In this document: positions 23,496 to 35,798 of the stretch, one piece after another
Position numbering within the stretch: position 1 is the stretch's first letter
Layout: each line of letters begins with the position of its first letter
NCBI GenBank assembly: GCA_013396525.1
Contig: VWYX01000275.1
Coordinates: 311,613 to 375,612, forward strand
Length of the DNA stretch: 64,000 bases
Source of the DNA: Chaetorhynchus papuensis
Lineage: Eukaryota; Chordata; Aves; Passeriformes; Rhipiduridae
Direction: 5' to 3'
Translations under genes and position numbers: made by a program
The notes under the pieces: generated by a model
Seen by the model: the letters and a program-made list of their open reading frames with translations, nothing else
Told to the model about the DNA's origin: nothing
The model's database searches: none

Positions 23496-23615
23496 NNNNN
23501 NNNNNNNNNNNNNNNNNNNNNNNNNNNNNNNNNNNNNNNNNNNNNNNNNNNNNNNNNNNNNNNNNNNNNNNNNNNNNNNNNNNNNNNNNNNNNNNNNNNN
23601 NNNNNNNNNNNNNNN
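23496..23615. other. assembly gap (120 N)
   Basis: A run of exactly 120 N. Flanks are 'cctcaaatacagtat' on the left and 'gttcccagcaggacaag' on the right, neither of them a recognisable repeat. Any frame crossing it is an artefact. Its true length cannot be known from the window. Confidence 0.99.
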
Positions 23616-26040
23616 GTTCCCAGCAGGACAAGGTGGGGATAAGAAGAAAACTGGTAAGCTTGGAGAAATAAAATATACATGTGCACTTACAAAGTGAACT
23701 TTGATAATCTTTTTAGTGAATGAGGTAAACCATCTCAGCATTACAAATCACTCAGAGGATGAGCTGCTCTAGTGCATCCCGGACAGCCGGGGACTATTTT
23801 TTTTCATTTATTTAAAGGAACCTTTTTTTTTTGTTTCAGAAACAGAAATCTTGCTTTTTAAAATTTTTTTTTATTAAAAACAAAACAAACAAAACCCCAA
23901 AACCAAAGCAAACAAACGAAACCCCTACCATGGTAAAAGGTCTATATATTATCTCATCTCTTCTTTATTTTTCATATTCTGCTTTTTCTACAGCTTGCAA
24001 ATGAGATAGTAAAATCCATTCTAAACCAGAAGTGGTGTTCCTTGGAAGAAGTCGGACTAGATGTCATGAGAAGTCATACAGGTTATATGCTCATGCAAAT
24101 TACCACAATTCCATGCACCTCAGTGTCCTGGAGGACCTGACCTGTTAGGCATGGTGGGGGCAGAACCAAATATTTATAACCATTAATAAATTAGAAGGTG
24201 CCCTAAGCAAAATGAAATGCAAGGAAAAACACCTTTCCAGGCTGGAGCTGGGCTGGCTCCTCAGCAGGAAGGTCTACTTTCCCAAAGGCATTTTCCCATC
24301 CTTGCTTCCCCCGGCAGGTGTTCAGAGACCCTCTCTCCAGCAAGAGAAGGGACAAGAGGAAGCAGGAAATAAACCCTTTGCTTAGAAGAGACTAGGTTTC
24401 TTCTCATACTTGGCAATAACAATCAGAAGATACTACCTTAAAAAAAAAAAAAATCTGCATTGCTTTAGTTAGAGGGATCAGAGATAACAGATAAGAACAT
24501 CCTGCTGCTGAAAATAAGATGAGCACTGTTAAAATGGTGGCAGTGGGGTCTTGGGTCCTAGTAGCAATGAAAGGGTTAAATAATTTCTGGCAGCCCATTG
24601 ATCATGTAAAACCATAATGCAGTTCCAGTAGAAAGAGATGTGTAGAGGTAGAAAATATCGGTCCGAGTGCATGCTCTCTGTGGATAATAAAAATTACCCA
24701 CTTTCTCACAGATGTCAAATCTGGCAGTTTTCCACTAAAAATTTGGACTGCATATCAACTATCCAAATTATTTTAGTGTCTGTTGAAGAGTGTGTTTGGC
24801 AGGGTTTCCAGTAGGAAAATAGGAAGTCGATTTGAAAACATTAATACTATTTGAATACAACTGCTTAAGCTGATTGTTTCTTAGATGAACTCCAGTGGAA
24901 ACACATTCTTTCCTGCAAGTCCCCAGAAAGTCTCCAGGTGGAGAAATTGGGGATGTGAAATTAGTGCTTAAGAGGGCAGGGAGAGGTTTGTCTCCAGGGG
25001 TTTTACCTTCCTCCTGTTTTACTCAATTATATAGATCCTGGTTAAATAAGCGGGGATATAACAACTAGGCAAGTATTTGAGGGGAAGGAGAGCTAAGAAG
25101 GAGGGATATGGACATTAAAGAGAGCAAATGTGCAAATAACCTGTGTAGCTTTTAGGGTTCTGAATGAACTTCAGTGGTGTGGGAAAGGGAGGTGATGTCA
25201 TTGAAGCCTTGGTTACAATGTGTGTGCAATGGGCAGGTGCCATCAAAGCAGTAACTGAGGGACTGGATTAGATGCCCCAAAAATGGGAAAAAAGGACAGT
25301 AGAGAAAGCAGTCAGAGGTATGTTGTTATTTAAAACTGTGCATGTTTCACTAGTCTACTCCTAGAATAGCACAGGATTTTTGGGGTTAAAACTTGACCTT
25401 GTAAGAGGATGGACAAGCACTCATGTTTAACATAGGGCTTCCTTCATCTTTCTCTGAAGTAGAGATGGCATAATAAATCAGAGGAGTGGCAATACTACTG
25501 TTAGGCTATAACTGAGACACAGGAGAATGAATCCAAGAGAGGAAAGCATCAGAAGAATAAAGTGAAAATTTCCTGATTGTGAGTTTGGCTAGAAATGAGC
25601 TTAAAACTATGCATCATGGATACCATAAAATACTTGAAAACTAAGTAACAGGACACTGATTCACTTCTGAAAGGAAGTGATGGAAGTCATGTTCTGGCAG
25701 GTACTTCCACTGGCTTTGACAGGCAATTCTAATGCCAGCAGAAGTAAGCTAGTATGTCTAACTGGGGATATAATCAGAGTAATGTTTTACTAAATTTTTC
25801 ACAGAACAGAAAGTAATAGGAAACAAATGCACTCTGGTGTCCTGGTGTTCTAGACACCTTCCGTCAGATCTTGAAAATGTCTTGTCCTGGCTTGGGCCAG
25901 GAGAAGTGCTGGAATAGAGCTGTTGCACTAATAAGACTTTTTTTTTAAGTTGAATCAATTTCAAGCCAGTGCAGTGTTAATAGAGCTACAGACAGAGTAA
26001 GTAGCACAGTTATTTCTCGTCTTAAATCCTGTAACTCTTT
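23616..26040. other. non-coding sequence, no gene seen
   Basis: Holds the A-rich tract at 23858-23926 and an A run near 24440. A weak 'agtcggactagatgtcatga' word near 24050 slightly resembles a CR1 tail but is too short to call. No recognisable gene. Confidence 0.5.
23858..23926. repeat. A-rich (CAAAC-type) low-complexity tract
   Basis: A T run is followed by repeated CAAAA, CAAAC and AACCCC words on the plus strand. Simple degenerate repeat; no element body recognised. Confidence 0.7.
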
Positions 26041-26290
26041 TGTGCCCTTACCAGACTTAAAAGTGCATCAGCAGAAAAGCTCAGTCCTGCCTCCCTATTT
26101 ACTGCAGCTGCTCCTACACTGCCAGGGAGATTGGCTTGTTGCTATAGCAGGAACTGTGCATGTGAGAGAGGGAGTTGCTGCTCCAGAGAGCTCATGCTCT
26201 GCAGAGGTCAGAGTCAAGTCTCTGATCTATCAGTGCACTGATACACTTAAAACAGCCCTCATAAAAATTCTCCGGCTTTGCCACATCTAA
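26041..26290. promoter_or_regulatory. possible regulatory block (unverified)
   Basis: A stretch of balanced composition that carries TTGCTATAGCA, resembling a degenerate RFX/X-box half arrangement, near 26139-26149, next to 'gcagctgctcctacactgcc'. An 82-codon plus-strand frame (26042-26290) covers it but matches no family I know. Either a non-coding element or ordinary sequence. Confidence 0.15.
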
Positions 26291-26702
26291 TCTTTTGTTC
26301 TGGTGCTTGGAGAATAATTGTCTGAAGGATAAGAATGGAAATCGGGTGGTTTTCTGATTTGGTGGAATTGTTGATATAGTGAAATTGTTAAAAATTTATT
26401 ACTTGGATTTTGGGGAGGAAGTCAGAATTTTATCTTTCAGAGGACTGTCAGGTCTCTTCCAATAGGTGATCTCTGTGGTGTTCCCATTTGCCTCAGGTTG
26501 AGTGAGATTCCCAGAGGTTTTGTCGAACTGTTGTTTCCTGGGCAGCATTGCACACTGTGGGACAACAGGTCTGGCAGTTACTCTGGGAGGGAGAACACAG
26601 CAGGGTCCTTGCCCTGGAGTGGGGCAGAGGGTAAGTCATGGAGAATAGTAAATAAAAAAAAAATATTAGTCTGGAGCAGTCAAGAGGAGAAAGAAAAAAA
26701 AA

Positions 26703-26722
26703 AGAGAGAGAGAGAGAGAGAG
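26703..26722. repeat. (AG)n microsatellite
   Basis: About ten AG units directly after an A-rich run. Likely length-variable between individuals, as is usual for dinucleotide repeats. Confidence 0.9.
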
Positions 26723-27940
26723 GTCTTTGAAATACTTGGTTTTGTTTGTTTGAAGGGAAAAGTGTTCTTGTCAGGTCAGGATTCATTAGTATCTTTTTTC
26801 ATACTTTACCACTGAGTCAGGAAATGTGTTCCCAGGTATTTAAACAGCCTGCTGGAAGTGCTGAATTCATCTGTGAAGTATCTGAGAGATTTTCTTGTAT
26901 ATCTGTGTTAGAGCATTGTCTACCTTCAGCCATTGTATTTGCACAGGATGATTGTAAGATCCCTATGTGTTGCCCCTGGTAGGGAATGCCACCAGACAAA
27001 TGCTCGGTGCCATCTGAGGAGTTTTTCCTTTTCTTTTCAGGGCATAACACAGAGAAAATAGGTAAGATAATTAAATATGTGGGTGTGAGGCATGTCAACT
27101 TGCTGAAGCACTACCTTATCAGTTTTGATCGTTTAACAAGACTAAGAGAAATTTAGGTCAAACCCAAAGCAAAGCTATGTCTGATCACCCAACCATCAAA
27201 CAGGAAAAGATTTATTTTTATTATTAAGGGGGACATCCAAAAAAATTGCTTTTGGTGTCTGTGGTATCAAAATTTCAGTAAATCTCAGGTTTTCCTTATG
27301 TAATGAAGCTTGTTTTGTGTATAAATTCACTCTTTGTTATGTATTCTGTGTTTGGCCATCATGAAACTATGGGCAAGTAAATTCAAATTAGAAAGTCTCT
27401 CTACTCCTTCCTAATCTTTAGTGTCAAAATGGGATGTCAACAGGCCTTTTTGTCTAGATGATTTTTGTGGATCTGCCCATGTGATTGGATTCATCACTTA
27501 AAGGCCTGTATTACTTTTTTGGAGGTTTTGGTGTTTGGTTTGGGGTTTTCTTTGTTCACCTGGGAGAAAGCTTTCAATATTTTCACTGTCTTCTAAGTTT
27601 TCTCCAACTGGCAATGGAAAAGGAACTCTCTAGGAAAGAGAGTCAAATCCTGACACTGTGGTGGAGTCTAGGTCTAAATCCAGCTTCACCCTGGTCTACT
27701 CCAAAGATTGTAAGGGAAGGGCCTTTTGTCATTCCTATCACGTGAAAAGAGGAAGTTGTAGGAGTTCCACAAGGCTCTGTTTTTGTCATATTTCAACCCA
27801 GTTATAGCAACTGGTTTTGATAATTTACTTAAATTATAAGGCTTTGATTATTATTCTATTTTATTTCTTTTTATCAGTGATTGAACAGAACCAAGTTAAA
27901 TGTTTTACGCACACCTCCAACTGTCCAGTGCTCATGCTTA

Positions 27941-27995
27941 GAGAGTCTTTTAACTTTAGGGCCTACTTTTATATGTAAAATGGGATGATTTGATG
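27941..27995 (+). mobile_element. possible MIR SINE relic
   Basis: 'agagtcttttaactttaggg' then 'atgtaaaatgggatgattt' parallel the MIR core (..CTTAACCTCTCTG.., CTGTAAAATGGGGATAAT). The match is short; chance similarity cannot be excluded. Confidence 0.3.
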
Positions 27996-28904
27996 ACAGA
28001 GGCTTCCCCAAAGCCAGAGGCACTTTCTCTTCCTGTTCTCTGGACAACCATATTTCTTCTGATATCATGGGCATAAATGTCCTTGATCTTCACAAACATA
28101 TAGCTGGTGGGCATTATAACAAGTCTCAGCTTGCTGGGAGAAGTCTGTAAAACTGAGAATGTTTTCCAGTGTGGATAATAAAATACTTTCCTGCTCCTTT
28201 ATATGGTTTTAACATGCATTCAGCATTGCAGTTCCTCTTCACCTGCTTTACAGATTTTTTTGGAAATAGAAATTGAGAGAGCACGATTAATTTGGGTCCT
28301 GGTTCTGCAGGTTCTACGTGCTCAAAGCTGGTCAGGACCTGAAACTGTTCACAGAGTTAAAGTATGTGGAAGAGATTGAGATAGTTTTGCCGATAGAGCT
28401 TGGATTCATCTCTTTAGGATTAGTAATAGAAATTTCATGAAATCGCCCCTTTTGATCTCACTTGGTGAGCTTTTGTGGCTCAGCAGGAGATCCAGTTGTC
28501 ACGGTTTTCAGATTGTTTCATTTTTGTTTGTTTTAAAATGGGTTGGTGTACTTTTTTTCTTTTTTTTCAATTAGCTCCCAGTTGAAAATTTAGCACTTGC
28601 TGGCAGATAAAGTTAACATTGGTGAATCCTAGCATAAGAAAATAATGTGACCTTATCAAGTCTACAAAGACAATATGTCATTTTCTGATAGTCCTCCTCT
28701 CACTCCCCATTCTGTGTCCAGCTTTAGGTGAAAGTGATAACAACACGTGGCATTCTGTGAAACTAAGCCTTTCTGTCTTGTTAAGTCTTCCTGCAGCTGA
28801 TTTTTCTGTGTTTGGATAGACTGTAGTCTCAGCTCGAGTGTTTGACTTGGTGGCTCTCTGGTATTTTAGCAGGAATTTCTACTTGCTTTTGTCACTTCAG
28901 CACT

Positions 28905-29044
28905 ATTCCCCATCCCTGGAAGTGTTCAAGGCCAGGCTGGATGGTGCTCTGAGTTACATGGTAGGGCTTCCCTGCCCATGATAGGAAGGTTGTAATTACA
29001 TGATCTTTATAAGGTCCCTTCCAACTCAAACAATTATATAATTC
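28905..29044 (+). mobile_element. CR1 3' tail
   Basis: 'catccctggaagtgttcaag' is followed by 'gccaggctggatggtgctct', 'cttccctgcccatgatagg', 'ttacatgatctttataaggt' and 'cccttccaactcaaacaatt', in CR1 order. Several substitutions; truncated to about 140 bases. Confidence 0.9.
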
Positions 29045-29279
29045 AGAATCCATCTGTAAGTCTGTTTTTTCCAGGATCTTCCTACTTTTTGTAGCTTGGA
29101 GGATTTTAAAAACTTCTTCCATGCAGATAAGGTGTGCCCTGTTATTCATCAGGAGTGACTTTGGCCACCTCTTCATTTGCAGCTTTCAGTTTTGAAAAGC
29201 TCACATCTCCAACCATCCTGCATTTGAAAATTAATTAGCAATTGTACTGTTCATGAATCAATCAATTTCATACATCCTT

Positions 29280-29430
29280 AACACAGGAAAGGGGCTTTGC
29301 AGGAGTAAAAGGAATTTTATTTATGAAAAAAGATTGGCGGTTGCTGAGTCCGAAGACCGGCACTCACAGGAGCGCATTGATTGTTTGTCATAAATGGAAA
29401 GTGTAAATAAATATTCCTTTATGATTTTTC
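29280..29430. promoter_or_regulatory. possible conserved non-coding block (unverified)
   Basis: Contains 'gattggcggttgctgagtcc', 'gaagaccggcactcac', 'gcgcattgattgtttgtcat' and 'aaataaatattcctttatga'. It mixes unmethylated-looking CpG words with forkhead-like TGTTTGT and TAAATA cores, unlike its flanks. No frame crosses it. Judged by texture. Confidence 0.25.
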
Positions 29431-30071
29431 CTTTTTTAGAGGGTAATATTTAAATAAACTTCTACAGACCTTTTGGAAAAGGAGCTTTATCCCCTTAGCT
29501 CTTTCTTAGGCAGAGTGGTCCCTACTAGCTTTTGAACAAGATTTGTCCAAGAAAACTTAGCAACTTAGCAAAAGAAAATAAATAAAGCAGCACATTTTAA
29601 ATCAACTGCATTCTAAAAGAAAACATTTTTTTACCCAAACCACCCACATATATGTTAACATACAGAATTAGTCCTAACCTACCAAAAGAAGAAAATGCAC
29701 AACACCTTTCAAAGATGCAAACTGACAATTAACAAAACAATAGAGTTCTAGCCTTCCATTGCTGAGGTGCAAATTGATCATCAGATTGCAAGGAAAAACT
29801 GGTGGCTTCTATTTAAGATTTGAGAGGAGGCTCTCTATGGAAGGAGGGGAGGGAAAAGGACTAAGTGATGCAACCAGTTCTACAGCGGGAATAACCCGCA
29901 TAAGGAGCACAGGGATACATCAAGCTGATATCAGCTGTATGACTTGCATGTTGTTAATTGTGACAACAGGAATGAGAAGGGAGTGGTAAAATTTGGTTAT
30001 GTTGTGGAATTGCAGATATTTTTCCTCATATATATCCTATGCCTTACAGTGATGTTGATGGGAGAAAATGC

Positions 30072-30112
30072 AAACCCTGTGTAATATATATATATACATT
30101 TTTTTTTTTTTT
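30072..30112. repeat. (TA)n plus poly(T)
   Basis: A short AT dinucleotide run followed by about 15 T. Simple-repeat expansion. Confidence 0.8.
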
Positions 30113-30875
30113 CCACTTACCTATGGCAGTCTTGCCTTCACTTTACGCATTAAATTCCACCGCTTGTATTTTTCCTAATGTTTCATACACCCATGAGCAG
30201 CTGCAGGTAACTGCCAGTTTATTTCACCCCAACTTGTCTCAGATATATTTTATCCTTTCCAAATATGAAATTTTACATAATGATTTCTACTTGAGTTTAA
30301 GAGCAAATAAATAATGAGAACTGCCATCGGCTTTTCTAATAGGAAATTTTAGTGCTCAGTGCTTGGGCAAAACAGGTTGTTGTACTGCAGGAAATTGTCA
30401 TGTTGCAAATTAGAAAGGACATGAGGAACTGGAGATTTGTTTGGACAGTTGTAATTTGGATGCAAATTTTGAAGAAACGGTCATAAACTTTGTTTTGTGT
30501 TTTCCCACCATCCGAGTTGTGTTTGTTCTGTGCTTTTGGCCAACTCCAATAAAATTGGTGCCTTAGGTCATATCCTGTTGTGGCCTGTAGTATTTCTGGT
30601 ACTGCGTACCTGTGGAAGTTGGTGGGTTTTAATGGGATTTTTGCTTAGTTTGATTTTAATCTACCAGTGACTGGTTCCCAATGCTGTTTAATTTTTAACA
30701 TCTGATCTCTCCTGAAAGATCTGTATTGTAGCATGTGTATGTCCATTTTAATTTTGTTCTGCTGAATTCTTTTCTCTTGAAGTTTTGTTACTATGGAATC
30801 TGCATTTCAAAAGTAGAAAAGTAATTTAAGAATAAGACCTTTTTAATAATCTGAATAATTTGTGGCATTTGACAA

Positions 30876-30896
30876 ATATATATATATATATATATA
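30876..30896. repeat. (TA)n microsatellite
   Basis: About ten uninterrupted TA units. Such runs are often polymorphic. Confidence 0.9.
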
Positions 30897-33800
30897 ATCT
30901 GGAATTTTTAAGACTTGTTGAAGTATTCAAGACTTGGTTAATTTGAAACCAAGCTGTATGATTAAATGTCCTTGGTATCATGGAAAGTTTCAGCCATAAT
31001 TATACAATTTTAATGAATTTGTTGCTCTTGAAAATGTTGAGTTGACAGCTGCTTAGGATGAAGTCCTGGCTGGTTGCAGCACATGATAGGTAGGGGATTG
31101 CAGAGCTCTGAGCATGCTGCGCATTGCTCGGCTCCCTCTCAAAACGAAGTTGAAGATCACTCAGTAAACGACCAGCTGAGCCCTCCCTTTCCATCAACAG
31201 AGCAGCAGCATTTTATTTTGTGGACAGCTGGCTGGTAGAGAATACTTGACATCTTCCTCTGATTTGTGGTCACCATGTGTCAGTGTATGTCAGTCCACCA
31301 GGATGGTTGTCATGGCCCTCATCATGTGAGGAGGAGTGGAGAAATTTTGGATGCTGATACCGGCAGTGACAGTACTCTTGAGCCTGTATTCAGGAAACAG
31401 ATTAATTTCTCTTCCAGGTGCCAAGATTTAGCACCTTTTATGTATTTTGATTAGCACTGAATAGGAGATTTTTATCCTTAGTGGTGTAATGGCTTGTTGC
31501 ATTTAGATACCACTTATTACGAACTAGATTCTGACATTGAATATTATCTGACTTCACTGAAAGCCAACCCCTCTTGAGTGAATGTGATGCTTGACAAGTA
31601 AATAATAGAGTATGGTGCCCTATGAATGTGTTTTAACCTGCTCCACTTAAGTTTTCTTAGCCTTGATGCATGTATTTAAAGAGTCTAGTATGCAAGGCAT
31701 GGAAGGATGGAAAAGTTTGTTTATGCATTCAATAATTTCTTCTTGGGCAAGATTCATGTTGATGTCATTCTACACAGCATTTTATTATCCTGCCTCTGGT
31801 ACAAAGGGGTATGTAATCTAAAGGTTGGGGGTGAACTTATTTTTTTCAAATAAAAGCCACTAAGGCCAGCACTTTTGTCCCTTTTCATGTCTTCTGAAGT
31901 CTGTGTGATTTCTAACCCTTTATTTCTTTTTTCCAGGCTATTCATGTTTGCTGTCGGGCAGGGCAAATCAATCTTTTCTAAGTACTCTTTAATCATAAAT
32001 CCAGATGTATTAAGCTTGCTATTACCTACCCAGTGGTAGTCAGAAAAAGGCAGGGGGGAATGTCTAGTCAGTATGGCTGAACTGTGATTGTGATCACAGG
32101 GCTGCTTGCTCTGTGCACTTTCACTCTTGGACTGCGGTGATGCTTTTGGTCTTGTTGGTGAGCTGCCTTTTTAAAATTTTTGGTTTTATTTTTATTTAAT
32201 AGAGGCTATGTTAGTATTCTGTCTAATTATTTTGGTTTGTAGTGTCTGTTTTGTGTGCACCGAATGTTCATTCCCCTTAGCTTACATTTCCCCTCTGGTT
32301 TTCAATAAATCTTGGTGGACCTTTGTATCCTGCCATCATTTCTGCCCTTTTTCCCTAGAGTGCTAATTCCCCCCCTCCAAATATCTGTAAAATCAGCATT
32401 TTATTTTTTTCCCTCCTGAGCAGCTATTGCCATCAGCTGTTATAAAATAATGGCTTTAGATGTGTCCCTATAATACATTGACCCCTCTGTCTGATTTATC
32501 ATTAATTTCCAGAGATTTGTTCCAGGCTTGAACTAATACCTTACCCCCAGGGTCTTGAGTTAAAAACCACACTGAAACCCACTTCCTTTCTTTTGTACCT
32601 GGAATATTAATCATATTGCCACCAGCATCCCTGGCACACAGAGACATCCCACCACAGTTAACGATATCTGAGTGTTTTCCACTGGCTTCTGTAAGAACGT
32701 TCAAGCTTCTTACACTTATTTCTGAGCTTGTATTTTATCTTGCTACTGTTTTCCACTCCAATACCCACACTCTTACTTATTGGAAAACTAAGGTTTATCT
32801 CCCTAAAGTTCTTGCCAGTTGCTTCTATCTATTTCTGCTTTGTGCCATTAAAAGCAGAAATGGTATGACCATTTGCAGTGGAACTTGGGCTCTGCCTAAC
32901 AGTATTGGAATATTTTTAAGTTATGGTTTTACTAGGCTTGGAAGACTTTCTATGCATTAATTAATGTTAATTAAAAATATTGAAAGAGGATAATCGTACG
33001 AGTGCTACAGCATAGTCAGCAGAAAGTATTGAATCTTGGGTTTTAAGTTTTCTTCATTTTAATGTATTGCTCTTAAAGTGGGATGTGTTTGGAACAGGTT
33101 GAAGGCATGGTCCCTGGCAAGGCAGTGAAAAATCTCAACTTGGCTCGACACATAGATATTGTGTGTTCACTGCGGGATCATTGGAACTGGAGGTGAAGGA
33201 ATGTTGAGACTTGTGTCTTCTAAGTCACCTTCTATAGGCACTGTGAAAGCCATGTTGTCTTTTAAACTTAAAATCAGAAATTTCACCTAGTCCCTTGGAG
33301 ATAATTCCCATGCCAGGGTGCATTTATTAATGTCCCATTTGTTCCTAAAATCACAGTCAGCTCTTCCTAAGCAAAGGACTGAACAGGTTGCTGTGTAGGA
33401 ACCTGCTCCTTTGTATCTAAGGCTCATCAGTGCCCCTTTTTATTTTCCTGTTGCTGCAGTGCAGCCTGACAAGCAGTTACAAATCCTTGCTTAGGACACA
33501 TTTGCAAACCTGGTGTACCCGTAGATCTTCCTGCCAAGACAATAAGAGCTGTCAGTCATTGCTACTTGTGAAAATTAACACCCCAGAAAAGTAAATCCAC
33601 TCTGACCTGTTTTGAATTTTAGCTGTTTTGATATTTAAAAAAGAAAAAGTGGTATTTTGACAATCTGGAAATCTTAATACTTATTTGCTTGATTTGGAAT
33701 TGTTTTGTATATGGTTAGCAGCCTTTGATCATATAAATAGAGTGTGTGAACATCTATGTATATGAAGCAAGAATAATGAAATGCACGCTCTGTGTTGCGT

Positions 33801-35153
33801 CTTGTCTGCAAACCCGTTGTTAACCAAATTCAGTTTTAACCTATGAGGACCCACAGACATGTTAGTTGGTGGAGCTAATATACCTATTACAACAGTACAG
33901 ACTTTGTAACAGTACAGTTACAAATAAACATTTGGAAAGTAAAACATTAAGTCCTTACTCATCACAACGTTTATTGAATTGAAGTCTTCAAACACTGGGG
34001 CTGTAGGTAGGGTACCGCTTGCTCCCGTGTCAGGAGGACACACTGCTTCTCATGCCTGAAGTGAAATTGCCCAAGAGCAAAGCATATCTTAAAAGTTTTG
34101 TTTCTTGCAGGCAATTATGCACAAAGACTCCATTTGTAAGGCAGAAGTAGCTAAAAATAGTATGTTGTAGTATGGTTAACAAATGATACTGAGAGCAGAG
34201 GAAAAGCTGTAGTGCCACATTTTCAGGTTCATTTGCTAAATTGGGGGCATATGTGGGGGTAAGACATTGCTAGTCATCCCTTCGTGCTCATGCCTGGTAT
34301 CCTTGGTTGTTTATGCCTCAAGTTTCAAATACCTGGAGAGATTTTCCATAATATAAGGCCAGATTTATTTTTTTTTAATTGCCTAGCCAAAAAATTCCAA
34401 GATTTGATTTATAAACATTAGGATTAAAGCAAAAATATCATGATGTCTTTGTTTTGCTTCAGGCCTTAAGTCAGCAGTGCTTCTGCCAGCTTTACCCAGA
34501 AGCAGGAGGGATAGAGACCTAATAAAAATGCAATGAAAGCTGAATTCTCGTGCATTCACAGATGTGTAGGAGATGGAGCTTTAAGAGAAGTGCACGTGCA
34601 ATGGCTTCTGCTTACGAACATCAACATCAGTTTTGTGGTGTGTACAGCATTACCAAACCACTGGTGTGTGATAAAGCTGCCACAGTGATGGCAGCCACTT
34701 AGCCAAATATTGTCAGCTCTTAAGTGTCACTAAGAGGCTGTTTGTCCATACTTGGGCTCATTTGCCCTGTGTGGACTCAGCTCCATGTTGTGGAGCATCT
34801 TTTGGCTACAGGGCAGATCGACCTGCTTTGGTGTCTGTGTGACTTTTTGGGGCTTTATTTTGTTTGGGATTTTTTTTTAAACATGTTTAGCAGTTTTTAT
34901 GCCACTCAGCACCACATTCTCCTGCCTTTGGTGGCTTGTGGCTGATGATACCGAGCAAGTAGTGGTGGAGCAGTACAAACAGTATTTCTAGTACAAGAAA
35001 ACATCTCAAGATACTCTATCACTACAAATCTTTCAGATAAAAGGTTCATTTGATGTTTTGGAGAGCCAGATAGCTGGTTTTCCTCTTCATCATCTCTGTG
35101 TTAACTGTATTAACTGCTTCCCATTTGACCTGAGCTCATGGGAGCACCTGTGG

Positions 35154-35798
35154 TCAGGTATCGGAGTGCCCAAGTTCTTTCCTTCCTATCATGGTTGCTG
35201 TTTCCTCTCCTGGAAGCCTCACCCATTGCATTTCTGCTTTAAAATGGTTGTCTCCTGGGCAGACAAAGGAGTGCAGTGCTGCCAGCTGGCTCGCCGCCTC
35301 TCCTGCCCATCCGTGCTGTTGCAGACACCTTTCAAGGCGTGGGGAGAGGTGTGGGTGGCGTGATGCCGGGCTGGGGCAGCTCCAAGGCTGCATGCCTGAA
35401 GGAAGGATCAGGCTGCCTCCAGAATGGCTCAGGACAGGCCACTGGGAAGAGTATTTCAGACCCCACAGATGCACTGACATAATTTCAGCATTGTTTGGGA
35501 CCACATTTATGATCAGACTCTTACTGCAGGGTCTGCACTGCAAAAGAATGGGATTTACAGATAACTTCAGGGAGGGGGAGTCCACTGGAAAGCTGCAGTT
35601 TCTGCCTATTTTGGTTAACTGATTCAGCCTTTCGAGGTCATTTAGGGTGGATTGATATGTTCTCATTCTCCGTATGTGCGGCAGTGCAAGGATCCTGCAG
35701 ATTGCAATAAACGGGGAAAGGGAAGGAGCAGATTGTCCTACCGGAAAGTAAAAGACTCTTTCAGGATTGTGTAGGTTGTGTAATTTGAAGATCAACAT
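35154..35798 (-). other. longest open frame of the window, not called a gene
   Basis: A 214-codon ATG-initiated frame on the minus strand through a locally GC-richer stretch with a handful of CpG sites (about 35280-35380). The plus strand is also open over much of it (143 codons at 35191-35622), which points to a stop-poor region, not to selection on one frame. The N-terminal residues MLIFKLHNLHNPERVFYF and the Ser/Pro-rich C-terminal half show no domain, signal peptide or motif I recognise. A lncRNA exon, a decayed repeat or chance are all possible. Confidence 0.2.

Larger units (their letters stand above)
26291..28904. other. non-coding sequence, no gene seen
   Basis: Includes an A-rich then (AG)n tract at about 26650-26722. 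A second possible MIR relic lies at 27941-27995, where 'gagtcttttaactttaggg' is followed by 'atgtaaaatgggatgattt'. Open frames of 60-105 codons are unrecognised. Confidence 0.5.
29431..35153. other. non-coding sequence, no gene seen
   Basis: AT-leaning unique-looking DNA with the microsatellites listed separately. The 114-codon frame at 32616-32960 (plus) and others are unrecognised. I see no repeat family here apart from simple repeats. Confidence 0.5.

Noticed and set aside
23430..23741. Open frames crossing the N run
   Set aside because: Their length comes from undefined residues in the gap.
24040..24080. Another CR1 tail
   Set aside because: Only 'ggactagatg' resembles CR1; the surrounding landmarks are absent.
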